Assembly (NCBI GenBank): GCA_022702705.1
Contig: CM040423.1
Location: 39,763,392 to 39,827,391, forward strand
Reading direction: 5' to 3'
DNA: 64,000 bases
Source: Papilionanthe hookeriana x Papilionanthe teres
Lineage: Eukaryota > Streptophyta > Magnoliopsida > Asparagales > Orchidaceae
Positions 34,301-48,300 of the stretch are shown here, in pieces. The notes below the pieces were generated by a model. The model worked only from the letters and a program-made list of their open reading frames with translations. It made no database searches and was not told the origin of the DNA. The number at the start of each line of letters is the position of its first letter. Within the stretch, counting starts at the first letter, position 1. The position numbers and the translations under genes are program-made.

Positions 34301-37300
34301 TGGACTTTGGTCACTAGGAGGAACCAACAGAAGGCGGGAAAAAATGTCCTTTCTGAGGGGGTCGGATATGCCCTTTAGAGGTAGCAAGAAAGAAGAAAGT
34401 GCACCCTCTCATCTACCATCGAAGGAGGATAAAGGCAAGACGGAAGCGGCTGGCAGTATGCATACTATGGGAACGAGACAACAACAGGAGAATGAGGCGG
34501 AACAGAGAGACTCGCAACCTGATGACCCTTCAGTGGAAAAGTTTGGAGATTTTTTGGAAGCTAAAGCCAAGAGATTACGAGGATGGATAGAGTTTCACTT
34601 TGACAAGGAAGTCCAACAGCTAGGACAGATGGAATCTATCCCAAGGAAGAGAAAAATGAACCCACCTAGTTTGACGGTCGGTGGGGTCGCGTCCCCTTCG
34701 GTGCACCACTGAGTGGTACTCTGCTGGAATTGTTGGGGAGCCCACAATGCTGCGGTGAGCAACTACTTGAAACATATTATAGGCAGTCATGATGTACATG
34801 TCATTGGACTCATGGAGACCTCACTTGAAACATATTATAGGCTGTCATGATGTACATATCATTGGACTCATGTAGACCAAATTTGTGGACCTTTGTAGAA
34901 GGGATATTGACAAGACTATCGGAATGGCTTGGGACTTCTTTACCAACCAGCCCAAGGGATGTTGGGAGGAATTTTGGTCCTGTGGAAGCGCGACTTGGTG
35001 CAATTTTTAGTTAGTGGACATACGAATTAGTGTATCTTCGGGAAGGCGTGCCTCCCAGATGGGAAAGAGTGAAATTTGGCATTTGTATATGCCAACAACG
35101 ACTAGTTGGAGAGGAGAGAACTGTGGAGTTTCATTTTGGGAAGATTGGAGGATGGAATTCCCTTATTGGTTTGAGGGAATTTCAATTGCATTACATCACA
35201 AGACGATAAGAAAACAAGACGATAAGAAAAGGGGAAAAAGGATCGTGAATTCTGTTGGCGCTAGGGAGATGACGAAATTTATGAAGTGACATTCACAATG
35301 TGAACTTCAGCGGACCTCGTTTCACTTGGTGTAACAACAAAAGCGGGATGGAAAAGATTTGGGTTGGGTATGATCGCATTTTGGTTAATACGACGGCACT
35401 TTACCATTATTTGGACATCTGGGCGAAACACCTCCGAATTGTTTTAGACCAGTGCCCGGTGCTGCTTAGGCTGAAGAGCTCTAATGTCATAAATCCTCAT
35501 TAATGGCTCAAATTTGATGATGTTCGGCTTTCGTACCCGGCAGCACGCAACATTGTGGAGGTGAAGTGAAAAAAATGTGACTTTGGATCCAAGGCAAGGA
35601 CTCTTGCTAGGAAATGCCAACGGACCTTAAAGTCCTTATATTTTTGGAGTAAGAAATAAGATAAAATAGCTTGGGGAATTAAAAACTAGACTTGAAGCGG
35701 AAATCAACAACCTCCAACAGCAAGATTGCTCGGCCAAAGGACCTAAAGAGGCGCTAAAATAGAGCTGAAAGCAAAATTAATGTGCTAAACTCTAGCTTTT
35801 GCTCAAATCACTTGGGGGTGGAGACAGCGAGCAAAAGTTCGATGGCTGCAAGAGGGAGACACAAAGCTCTCATTTTTCTCATTTGGTTGCTAGTGCAAGA
35901 AGAAACGCCAATCGTATCTGTGGGCTTAAGGATACTGAAGGGAACTTGATGGAGGATTTTGATGCTATTGCTGATTCCTTCTTGCGATTTTTTGAAAACA
36001 ACTGGGTTGAGAGGACAATTTGCTGCTCGAACTGGCCGGAGGTTGAAGATCTGGAAAGCATGACAAGTAGGATAGGGGTTATTCTGGCTAAGGATGTTGA
36101 CGAGGAGGAAATTTGGCTTGCCGTTAAGGCTACGGGCCCAAACAGGGCTCTAGGGGCAGACAGTATAACCTCTTCGTTCTTCAAATATATCTGGTATTTG
36201 GTTGGGGAGGAGAACTTTTTACCAATGGCGACATGTATCCTGAGTGGAAGGACACTCTTGTGGTTCTCATACCTAAGATTGAAAATGCAGACACTTCGGC
36301 TAACTTTGGCCCGTTAGCTTTTGTCAAACTATGTACAAAATTATAGCTAAAATTTTGGTGAACCAATTGAAGGAGTTTCTCCCTCATCTTGTTGCAGAGG
36401 AACAAGGTGCGTTCATGCCTACTACATCTATTTCTCACCGTTTATTTCTTCTCAATGCTTTCAACAATCCATCTCTATGACAAGCTTCACGGCAGTTAAA
36501 CTCAACATGGAGCAAGCTTATGATAAAATGAGCTGGACCACACTTCGTGTAATGATGGAAAAGATACAATTTCCTCCAACCTTCGGTATTGGATTATCCA
36601 ATGTATCATGAACCCTCAGTTGCAATCCTCATAAATGGCAGGTGAACTTCTTGGTTTGAGGCAAAGTGCGGATTCCGACAAGGCTGCCATACCTTTTTAT
36701 TCCATGTTCTAAACTTCTGTCTCTATCTATCAAATAGAATGGTTCATTCCTTGGGTGTGAGTGTATCCCCGACTAGCTCAAAAGTCTCGCATCTTTTATC
36801 TGCTGAAGATTATTTTCTGAGGCATCGATGGTGGGTGCAAAGAGCCTCAAAAAGATTGTAGATAGGTATTGTGGATGGACAGGGCAAGCTGTAAATCAAC
36901 AACATCATCTATTACTTTCAGCAAAAAGGCGATGGGATGGCGGAGAAATCGGGCGCAAATGTATAGCCGGCTAGCTCAAAACCCTAAACCCATTATTTTC
37001 ATGCATGAATTGACTTACTCGAAATCACACAGGCCATGAGAACTTATTGTGGAGGACTTCAACAAGTTGTTACAGAATGTTAATGGGAAAATCCTCACTT
37101 GGGGAAATCGTCATCGCTCGTTGGCGGAGTGAACTACTATAATTAATTGTTCCTTGCTGCCTATGTCCTCTTACCTATTTACTGGTTTGCACCCGCCAAA
37201 GGCTGCCTTGGAACTCATTGAAAAAGCTTGAAGGGTATTTCTCTAGGACAAGGGACCTAATCATAACAGCATCCATTATATCTCTGAGTAAATTATGCTT

Positions 37301-40300
37301 AACGAACGACAAGTGGGGTCTCGACTTCCATGCTACGAGTAACTGGTGTCAGCCTCTGCGGCCCCGTTTAGCATGGGATTTTCTCCAAAAGCACACTTCC
37401 TTTCCATTTAATTGCTTAGTGGGGAGCTATGGATCCAACCAGTGGACCGGGGCCACAAGGCGAGTAGATTCTTTGGCATGGAAAATCATTTGTGATGGGG
37501 CTTTGGGTCTGCGACATATAATCAGTTGGGAAGTGGGCAAAGGACAGAGCATCTGTGACCTATTTGATAATTGGATGTCGGATGACTTGAAGGTGGACGA
37601 TCTCATCCATAATGGCTTGTGGAATATCTCGTGTATGCACACCTGGTTTGGTCCAACACTTGTCAAGCTCATTTGTGAAGTCCAGCAGCTAGGAGGCTTT
37701 CATTCTGATCAAGCTATGACTTTTCCCTTGATATTGGGACGTACGATCCTGCCCTGTCCTATACAATAGGATATTTGAGCAAAACCAAAATGGCAGCAGG
37801 TGGTTGGATATATTGAAGCTTCATCCAAGGAAAACACTGTTATGGCGGCGGCTGCTCAGCAAGGCTACTTCCAACGTTTGGTTGAAGCAAAGACATATTA
37901 ACGATGACCATTTGTGTCCGTGGGGTTGTGGGGAAAAGGAGGATTACAACCACATAACAACCAATTGTAAAGTGGGATTTAATGTGCCGAATTATAATGA
38001 TATTAAGGAGGTTCTCGCTAAGCTGCAAGCTTTGCCACGGTTATCTTTGGCTTTGGGAAGAATTTATTGTTATGCGGTCCATCAAAGCTAGCGCGCCAGA
38101 AAATGCTAACAAGCATAATTTCTCATCCGATACACCTTGTATCACGGCGGCTAATATTCTCTCTTTCCTCACGTGCATGAAGGCTTTCTACATCTCGGCC
38201 CCACCTGCGGCCTCCACTTCAGGGCAGCTGAAAATTAACATTAACGGTGCTTATAAGGGTCATGCATAAATAGAACGAGAGATGTGGCGCAAAAAAAAAA
38301 AAAACAAAATTGAGTCCGATGTGCCTTTTAAATAGTGGAGAATCCGGTGGACATCATGGAGATGGTGTTCATGGGGTCATGCATGAATTGACTTACTATA
38401 CTAACTGCATAGCATATGTCGGGGCGTGTATGGGTAAGGAAAATAGTTTCCCCACAAGGTGTTGCTAGTGAGTCTTGTTAATAGAAAGAAACTACATTGG
38501 GAATATCTGATAATTTTTCATTAGAGCCAATTAAGAAAGTTACAAGTTTGCATAAAAGCAGATTGTTCTCTGTTCAAAGATCAATCAAAGAGACAAATAT
38601 CTCGAGATGACCAAGTAATTTTCATGCCTAAAACGTATCGGAGGAATCCCAATTCAATCATTTCAAAGGACGTAACTAGAATGTCTTTCAAAGATTTCAA
38701 TACCGGTAGATCATTTCCTGTGTGCACAATATCATCGACAAGAATAGTAATATGGTCATTGAACGGATGCCGAAAGAAGAAAGTGTGATCCGATTGAGCC
38801 CGAGTAAAACCATGACTTACTACCACCTTTGTGAACTTCTCAAACAAGGCCGTGGGGATTGCTTTAGTCCAAAGAGGGACTTTTGCAACAGACACACTTG
38901 CCCTATGGAGATAGTAGAGTCAAAGCCAACATGAAAAGAAATGTACATCTTCTCTATAAGTACTTCGTTTAGAAATGCATTCTTGACATCGAGCTGCAAT
39001 AAGATCAATCCAAATTCACCGTAAGAGACAGCAGAACCCGAATGGTGTTTAACTTGGCTAACGAAGTAAATGTCTCCTCATAGTGAACTCTGTAGCTCTG
39101 CATCCTTTGACGACAAACCATGCCTTGTTGCGGTCAAAGGAACTATTTGAGTTGACCTTGATGCTAAATGACCATCGACATCCCACAGCTTTCCTACCTC
39201 GAGGAAATATTTACATCTCATGTATGGTTCCTTTGAAGGACATTCATCTCCTCAATTACTGAAGCTTTCCAAACTGGATCTGCTAGTGCAACCTTGATGG
39301 TAGTCAGGATTTGATGATCCGTCTGGTCAGTAGAAAATACTTTGAAGTTATGCAGAAAGAGATATATGTTGTCATGGAATAGCAAGAACATGTCAGATTG
39401 CATACCTCACTCAGGATGTTGACCTCGATTTTGGCGAGGTCTAGTTTTCTTCCTAGGATGTAGGGTCTAGCCTTAAGATTCTCCTTTTGACTATCTTAAA
39501 GTCTTAGTATGGGACCCACCTCATTCTAGAAGCCCAAACAACTTCTTTACTCTTTGGAGATCTGCGTGTGTAGTTCTTGATCTCTAGTACCTATGAGGTT
39601 GGAACTGACATGAGGGAGCTCAAAGGGAGTCTCCATAGAACCTTTAAGCACTAGGATGACCTTGTGCACAATTTACACCTCCACGGGCACAGACTTTGTG
39701 ATTCAGACCGTTGACACGATAAATTTTGTAATTCACGTCACCTGCACCTTTGAACATTTCACAACTAATAAAAATTAAATTTTGAATGATCCATCACGAA
39801 CCGAAATTCCGACAATAATCGAATTTGACGTGTTTTTTTTGCCCGATCGTTGACGAGGTTGTCCGAACGACATCGGATGACGAAACGGATTGTGCCGACA
39901 CGTCCGGAACATAGAATTTACATAGGAAGGACATGCATTTTGATAAGGTTCCTCGCAAGAATAAATCGTCCGAAATTCGACTCATTTAAGTGAAATAAAT
40001 TAATAAAATAAATTTTATTTTATTTTATTTTATTAAAAACCTAAAGCCCCCACTCACTCACTCAACACCCGTCTCCCGCTTGACACCTTGCGTGAACCCT
40101 CTTCTCCTTCGGCCTGCTCCTGCTCCTGCTCGCGCAAACCCTAGGGTCGAACGCAGCCCTCGCCGAGTTCCCCTCTCGCGGTTTGCTCCCCCTCCTCTTC
40201 TTCGACCCATCCAAAGCCCTGGTTGCGCCCTCTCTCGCGCCTTCTCCTTCCCGAGGAGAGTTAACCCGTTCGTCCTTGTTCCACATGTTCCGCTCAAGGA

Positions 40301-43300
40301 CCTCCTTCCCGAAGCCGCGCCAGGCGGCAAACTTCCCTCTTTGATATTTTGACCTTGACGAGTCGTTCTCTGAGGCACGAATGAGGAATGACTCCCTCCT
40401 TCTTGCTACTTTCAACTCTCCATCCGAGCCTTCGCCCCTGTAGCCGTTTCTGCGATTTTTTGGCCATCCCCTTGTGTTTGGTTCACCCTGTGGTGGATGT
40501 AGGTAAGCCCTCACCTTCTCCTTGTGGTATACCTATCTGAGGAGATCTCTGGGGTTGGCCGAATTTTCCTGTGGAGAGGGGGAGGTGCTGCCATTTTCTT
40601 TTCTGGATTCCCTTGCTGTTTCTTCTTCAAATATGCTTGGTGTGCTTAGGGAGGTGTTGTTCTTCTTCTTATTCTACTCTTAAAAAGTTTTGGAGCAAGA
40701 TATTCAGTACTCATTTTTTCTCCCTTAGCTATTTATTACTATTGGTTGCTTGGTTGTTTGCTTTTAGCCTTTGTGGTTCTTTAAAAAAAAATACATAAAA
40801 AAAGAGAGGAAAGGAAAAGAGAGATCTTTGGTAGAACTTGTAGCTTGCACTTGGAGTGATAGTTGAAAATCCTCTTCCTTTGTTTACTTCATTCTAGAAT
40901 GGTTTTCAAAGCATGCTTGAATGTTATTTTGTGGAGCCTTTCTTGCTCCTTACTTGTTCTCCAACTCACTACTTTGATAAAGCATGTGGTATAATGTTTT
41001 GGGAGTTCTACAGTAGCATGCTTGGGAGAAAAAATTTGGAGCCTCTCTTTATTATTGGTTTCAATGTTTTTTTGGAGAATCCCAATTTAAATGTTTGTTG
41101 GTTTTACTTGTTTGTGGGTTCAGAAAGAATTTTTTGGAGCTTTTCTTTGCTCTCCATCTTTCGGATTTTGAAAAGGATATTTAAAAGCCCATTTTGATTC
41201 TTCTTTTTAGATGATTTGAAAAGATGCATTGAAAAGATGTAATGCATCTTTTTATGCATGATTGGCAAATGTGAAGCACCATTATTGTAGTGTGTTACAT
41301 GGTTATCAATTCATATATAGCTAGTTAAAAAAAGGAAGGAAAAAAAGAGGAGAAAAAGAAATAAAGGGGTTAAATGGAAGGGCTTCATGCTAGCATAACT
41401 AGTGAACACCCTAAAACTTCATGGCCACTTAGTTGTTCTCCATTTTCATTGTTTCAAGTTGAGGCATGTTGAACATACTTAGGGGTTCTTTAAACTTCAT
41501 TGTTGGCATAGTTTGGACGTTGTTTTTGGAGCTCTTTTTTGGCTCCATACTTGCTTTCTACCTTACGGTTTTGCTGAAATCTAGAGTAGCTTATGGTTTT
41601 TGGAGTTTCATGGTAGCTTACACCCCTACTTGCTCTTTACGTTATCATCTTGCTAATATACACTTATTCATGCTGCAAACTCTATTATTGACATTGTTTA
41701 GATGTTATTTTGGAGTCCTTTTGGCTCCGTACTTTCTCGGTTTGATTGAAATTTGGAGTGGTTTGAATGGTGATGATGTGAGGGAAAGTATACTTATTTT
41801 GCAAAAATCTGAATGTATGGGTGCATTATTTTACAAAACTTGAAGGCTTGGCATTTGCGAGGTCTACATCTAGTGACTTGGTGTTTCATTCTTTTAAAAA
41901 ATTATATATATATGGGGGGTTGGAGTGTTCCTTTTGGCAAAATCTGAAGGTGGAAGTGTTTTTTTTTTTTGAAAATCTAAAAGGTTTGGGTGGCATGAAT
42001 GAAAATGTGAAGTTGTCGGTGGTGAATATGTAAGTGTATGGGAGTTGTGTGGGAACGGGGAACTCCATTTGCTCTTTTAAGAGCCCTTCTTTACTCTTTA
42101 TCTTGTTATTTTTTTAAGATGGTCTTCAAATGCTTATGTTGGACTACACTTTGAAATGCTTTGAGAAGGTTTATGTTAAAAATGGTGGAAATGTTTACAT
42201 TTGCTATACACTTACATACAAGACACTTACATTTACTCACTCATTGTTTGAATTTTTAGAATCAATGTTAAGAGGCTTATATAGTTACTTGGGGAAATAA
42301 AAAAGGGGAAAGGGGTTGGTAGCAAGGCTTCATGTTGGCATGTTCAACATAAAATTCTACGGGCTGCCACTGAAATCCTCCTCTTTTTTTCACTATCTTA
42401 TTGATGTGTTTGTAAGGGTTTGTAATTGCTAGAAGGTATAGAAAACGGGAAGTGGAGGGACACTTCACATGCTAGCGTGGCTCTTCGTGTTGCTTCGTTT
42501 TATGAATCTCTCACCCACTTTTAGGGTTCGATTCTGCCATTTGTTTGGGCCCTGTTTGCGGCACGTTGGGCTCGGTTTTGTGCCTTGTCATAGTCTCGGT
42601 TTTGGCTTTGTTGGCCCCCTATTTTGACACCGTAGGCTAGGTTCTTGGGCTCCTTATGTGGCTCAGCTTTGAGGCTTATATGGACGCGGTTTTGACATTT
42701 GTTTGGGCCCTGTTCATGCATGTTGGGCTCAGTTTCGGGGATTTGTATGGCTGCGTTTTTTGTCTTGTTTGGCTTTGATTTGGGCAGGTGGTAGGCTTGC
42801 TTATGGGATGTCAGTCTCTGACGTTGGCATATTAGTAGTTTGGGTGTTGGGCAACTTTGGGTTGTTGGATTTGGAAGTTCTTAGTCGTACCTTTTGGAGC
42901 GTTCTAGTACTATCTGATACAGTTTCCAGTTGAATTATGTGGTCACTTGAGCCATAGTTTCGGGATATCCTGAGGAGCATTGGCGTGTTATTTTGGGAAG
43001 ATAAAATGTTTCTTCTAGGAGATTCAACATGTCTTTCTGAGATGGTGTGGAGTCCTTAGGTCCTAGGCTTTGTGAGGATTGTCGGGGCACTGTTATCGGC
43101 AGGCTTTAGCTGAGTCTGTTGGGTTCGGGATCGTTCGTTTTAAGCGATATTGAGGATCGATCCCCCTTCTTTTTCTCCATCCATTCAGGTGGGTCGTTTC
43201 CTCCTCTCTCCCACCCCATTTTTCTTCTTTTTTTTTTCTTGCTTCTTGGTTGGATTTATGTGCTTATGCACGAAGCATAAGTGTGCATTTATAACCTTTT

Positions 43301-45345
43301 GCTATATGTGAACCATCATGTAAAGTTGTACGTAGGATGGTTCGGGGTTTAGAACATTGATGAAAAAACCACATAGATATGTGTGAGAGGTTCTAACACA
43401 AGTCCGACTTAGCGACTTTAAGAGAAAGAGGGATTGACAGTACCACACCTTTAACACTCAGTGAAGGGTTACCCTTTTCTTTTACAGGTAGTCGGCAGTC
43501 CCAGCCTGACGATTTGACTGACTCGTCCACCTTTTTTTTATTATAGGAAAATTTCTTTAAACATAAATATACACATAAAAAAAAATCTTTCAAATGTTAA
43601 ACAAAATCAAAAAAATGTTTTCCTTAAAGTTTTAAACAAAATCAAAATATTTTCTTTTAAGTGAACAATAAATCAAAATTTCTTTTGAAAAAAAATGAAA
43701 ACTTTTCTAATATTTTCTGAAAATTCGTGGGTCAGCCATATGAATCAGGTTAGGAATTACCCTTCTCTGTGACTTTTGCGCCGGTAACATTTTACTTAGT
43801 GTTGGATCACACATGCATGGTGATTCTTTAGGACACCAGGGTCCTGATTTGACTCAGGGCCCTAATTTTGAGTCCTCCCCACCATCATGTTTATGGTCCT
43901 CTTCGGGTTTTCCGTGTGTTTCATACTATTTTCTTTGAGTTTTCATGGGACATCTGCGACTTTCTTTCCGTGTTTTTCTTACAATTTTTCTCGACTTTCC
44001 TTGAGTTTTCTTTTCGTTTTATCATTTATTCTTCTATATATAAATACATGTTCGCTAAACTCATTATTAGACTTGCTCGATTGTACTTGTGATTCTGATC
44101 CCATTAGCAGGAAATAGCAAACCTGCCAGATATACAAAAATCTTTATGTTTACAGCAGTTTACTTTCTTTCACATACTACTGTTTTCCTTTATTGTACCT
44201 TTTACTGCATTTACTTTACTGTTATTTTTCTTTATTGCACCTTGCTACTGCCTTTTCTTTATTGCAAGTTACTACTGTTTTTCCTTACTGTCTTATACAC
44301 TGCTTCCCTTTATTGCATTTTTTTTATTTATGCGCACCATACATTTTAGAATAAGAGGTCAGTAGCCTGATTTTGTAGGAGGAACCCAGAAATAAATCAC
44401 CGACTTAACAATTGCATGTCCACTTTAAATTCTAAACTTTAAACTCAATACTGCTACAACACGAAGCAGGGAGTAAAACTTCATGGGTAGCACGACGAGG
44501 ATGAAGCGGACGGAGTACAATTATCTACAACAGCAAAACAAGTCTACATCAGCTAAATCTTTTCTTAGTTTAAATAACGAGTCATAGGACTTCAAGGTAG
44601 TCCGCTTAGTCAGAACATAAATCCTCACCTCATCTCTTAGGCATTTGCACAGTCATGATGTGCAATCTAAGCCCTAACTCGCTTTAGGTTCTGAGGTCGT
44701 CGTCCGATACGACGTAAATCCTCCTATATTCTAGGTTATTTGCATAATCGAATATTATGCAAATGTCATTTCTATAATTAATAATTGACAGTATTGAAAT
44801 TTAAATAAATTCACTTCTAAAATTTAAAGCCCAATAATAGGATAGTTTGGGAAGTCATTGAGGTTCGTCTATATTTTGTGACATCTACTTTTCGTTCTTT
44901 CAATTACAGAAATAAGTGTTCCTTTTGGGTCCCTTTTCCACTTGACTTTCTTACACACTATCTTGAAAACTCTAACCTTTGAATTCCTGAAGATAGATAC
45001 CTCTGATTATCATCGAGAATTCTCTCAGGTGACTTCGGTCATTTGAGGGGTAATTGACTATAGAGGCTTGACTCTATAGGGGGCTTTAAAAACCTAGGTA
45101 ATATAAATTTTATCTAATTTTTAATATTAGGTAGGGGAACTTGTCGGTTGAAATACAATGTTCGCAGCCCAGAACGGGTGTTATAAATTCTGTAGTTTAT
45201 TTGATCGAGTCATATCATCAAGTAGTGTGTATATTCCTCAGGATAGATGCATCACTTGCGATATTGTGCTTGTTTACTTAAACTGCTAAATGAATGAGAT
45301 CCGTCCATTCTCATTTTTCAAATTTAAAATATTATTTTAAAAAAT

Positions 45346-45387
<42 letters not shown>

Positions 45388-48300
45388 TTAAATCAAAATC
45401 ATATTTTATAAAGCTACATTTTATATTTTTCAAAAGTTACATGCACTTTAAAGGCCGACGGGGGAACTCACCTCATTTGAAGAAGCAGTGCTGAGGATGT
45501 CATTTGGAGTGTATTCAAGGTTCTGCAAGAAGTAGAGGGCTCCAAAGTAGGGCATCGAGACGAGTGCGTCGAGTGTAGACAAGGAGAGTGGGAGAAGGAG
45601 ATGGTGGAACAATAAGAACCGAAGATTCCTCGGTGGCAGGAACAATGGGGGGAACATTCATAGTAGGATAATGAATAGTGTCCAAGAACACTAGATCCCC
45701 CTTACTTGAGATCGAGTAAGGAAAATACGGAATACTTTCAAAAAAGAAGACAACACTCACATAGATTTTGTTTGTGATATGATGAAGGCACTGATACCCT
45801 TTTTGAGTGGCGGAGCATGATAGAAAGACACATTTCATGATCTGGGATCAAGTTTACTCCAAGTGAGGTCAGTGTTCCGAACAAAAAAAGCCCCAATTGA
45901 CAGGAAAGCATGACATCAAGACGGTTAAGGGGTTTCTGAAGTTGTGAATTTTAGTGAGAACTCTATTTATGAGATAGGTGGCAGTCAGTATGACATCATT
46001 AAAAAAAGTTTTGGGGCATCATATTGAAAAATAATAGAGCGAACTACGTCAGATGTCAGTTTTTTCTCTCAGTTATCTTATTTTGTTGAAGAGTGCCCAT
46101 ACACGAGCTATGATAGAGGATGCCCTTACCAAGAATTCACCTAAAATTAAGTTAAAAAACTCACGTCCATTGTTGGTTCAAAGGAATTGAATTAGAGTTT
46201 TGAATTGTTCAAAATGAAAGTGTAGAAGTTTTGAGAAGTGACAAGAACTTCCAATTTATCTTTTAATATATAAATCCACATCATCTGAGTGTGGTCATCA
46301 ATCAAAGTAAGAAACCACTGCTTATTAGTATAACTGGCAGTGCAAAAGGATCCCCATACAGGAGTCAAACTTTTTTTTTTTTGCTCAAAATATAAAGGAG
46401 TCAAACAGGAAGACTGATATTTTTTTAACGATTCGAATACGAGCTGAACCCAGACTCGTTCGTGTTCGGCTCGTTTACACTCTAATCGACGGTTCCATGG
46501 AGTTGATCAGCCATGACATGGGCATGGACTTCTACATTTCGCAAGCTCCATATGTCGGGTCAAATCTTGGAGGTTCAAGGATTATGCTTGTGAGGTGACC
46601 GAATTTCCTGCGTCCTTTGATGATAAGGACGCCGACCATTGGAGAAAGTTAATGTTGTTCCATTTGTGAGTTGAGATCAAGAAGTTCATGCTGGTTTATG
46701 GTCCTTCGGTCGGCACGGGAAGGGAGGTTGGAGTTGAATCTCGGGTGGAATCAATAATACTTTCTGAAGATAGCTCAGTGATGGAGGAGTCCGCTATGAT
46801 TTCGACTGAGCAAAAGAAATTTGGTTGGGACTCCGAGAAATCATTGGATTACAGCTTGTAGGTCACCGAATGTCAGGGAAAAAAAAATAATTCGGACAAT
46901 TGCAAGAGAGATTAGCTGCCAGAGAAAAATAGCAGAGAGGACCTGCAGGGACGGTTGGCAAAAGAATCTGGCCTCACAGGGAGGAGGTTGGCGGTTGCCA
47001 AGGAGGCCGACGGTTGTAGGAACAACAGGGGAGGGTCGATAGCTGCAAACTTCAACTGAAAGGGTCGAAGGCTAAAAGCTCCTGCGGGAAACCCTGTAGG
47101 GAAGGTCGGTGGTGGCTACAGGGAAGGCCGGTGGTGGCTACAGGGAAGGTCGGCGGTGGCTACAGGGAAGGTCGGCGGTGGCTACAGGGAAGGCAGGTGG
47201 TGGCTAGGATCTAGGGTTTGATTCTTGCTCTAATACCATTTTGAAATATTAGAGTAGAGCAGCATATCTTATTGATATAAAGACGGGTATCTAAACCCAA
47301 TTATAAGGAGCACTCATAAGGAAAGAAATAAAAAACGGAATAAAGGAAAATAGAAAAACAAACAACAACAAATAAAAGATAATTTACCTATTAATAACGG
47401 CTAGGCATAGCCGTTTTTATTTTAATATTCTAATAATTGAGATATCTAACACCTAAATTTTACTTTTTACATTTATATCACCCATATCTTTCTTATCACA
47501 TCAAAAGTATCACTATTTTAACTTTTAAAAAGTGAAAAACAGTTTTTCATGCAAAGGTAAGGTGGCATGCAAGTAAAAATTAAAGTTTAGATGTTAGATA
47601 TGTAAATACATAGCAATTGAGTGGTATGTACATAAATCATCGCCTGAACATTGCAGGTTGTAGTTTAATATGATGCTTAGCTTGTGACGAGCATGAAAGA
47701 TTTAGCCTAATTCTGTGACTTGAGTGTAAGCTATAATTTCGAAGGTTTGCATTTGCCACTTTATGTTAGTTGATGTCTGATATATTGATTGGATTATTGT
47801 TGGCCGATTCAGATGAGGAGTTTGAATTTAAAATTAAAAGCAGGTTTGATAATTATTATGGAATAGATTAAACATGAATTTAGCTAATACTGGGCTAACC
47901 AAATGGATTAGCATTGCGATAGAAGTCTATAAATTGATTTTCTGAGGCATGTAAAAAAACAAACTTTGCTTGGAATTTTTTTTATAATTTTAATCGTTGG
48001 TAGAAAAGTGGATATGTGATTCATTTAAGCATGATGTAAACGCAATTAAAGAAACTAAGAGGAAATCATCTCCTCCTACCGGCATCAAGCCTAATTTTCT
48101 TATTTTAATAATTAGGCTTTTTGTTATTATTTCGTCAACATAATTTGATATTTGGTTAATTAGCGCTCCAGATTTTGCTCAAATTTAGCAAATCAAATTT
48201 AATTCGTGAAAATTAGATTTATTGCTCACAAGTTTTGCATTGTTCTAATTCTGGTTAAACTTCTTAAATTATTTTGATCATTTCATCATCACTTGTGTTT

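Larger units (their letters stand above)
32370..38305 (+). mobile_element. L1-type LINE, near full length but decayed
   Basis: In plus orientation it has an ORF1-like region, an endonuclease/reverse transcriptase region, a zinc-binding RVT domain and the start of an RNase H domain, ending in a poly(A) run at about 38,290-38,305. It lies antisense within the 18.2-kb XCT intron. To its right the DNA is a copia reverse transcriptase broken at the poly(A) end, so the LINE appears to have inserted into or against that copia element. The 5' end is approximate and no clear target duplication was found. Confidence 0.85.
39417..45460 (-). mobile_element. giant non-coding LTR-like element, copy B (6.0 kb), inside copia
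   Basis: This is the reverse-oriented relative of the element at 3016-7930. On the minus strand it starts CGTCGGCC (a T to C change from copy A) and ends GGTCAACA. The flanks are copia integrase tail on one side and copia reverse transcriptase on the other, which together make one interrupted element. The flanking five bases (GGGGA and CAGGA on the plus strand) match at only three positions, a decayed duplication at best. No coding domain was found; open frames are short and biased. It is about 1.1 kb longer than copy A, partly because of T-rich and tandem-repeat expansions. Confidence 0.75.
38306..47430 (-). mobile_element. Ty1/copia element split by the giant LTR-like element, copy B
   Basis: In minus-strand order it has a primer-binding site (47227-47238, reading TGGTATTAGAGC), a leader with a 22-bp minisatellite, a gag remnant (about 46,490-46,560), integrase with WFLTLIDDHTQMMW (about 46,300) and an integrase tail to about 45,470. 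After the 6-kb insertion, reverse transcriptase continues with LLQLDVKNAFLNE (about 38,990) and ITILVDDIVHTGND (about 38,750), then HTRPDICYAVSIVSQFMH (about 38,400) up to the LINE poly(A). The 5' LTR begins at 47,242, but its outer end is unclear; the 3' LTR was not found. Stops and frameshifts make it inactive. It is the same family as the relic at 22.8-25.1 kb. Confidence 0.82.

Noticed and set aside
40062..40514. 150-codon Arg/Gly-rich frame
   Set aside because: It lies within copy B of the non-coding element. Composition explains it, and the matching part of copy A has no such protein.
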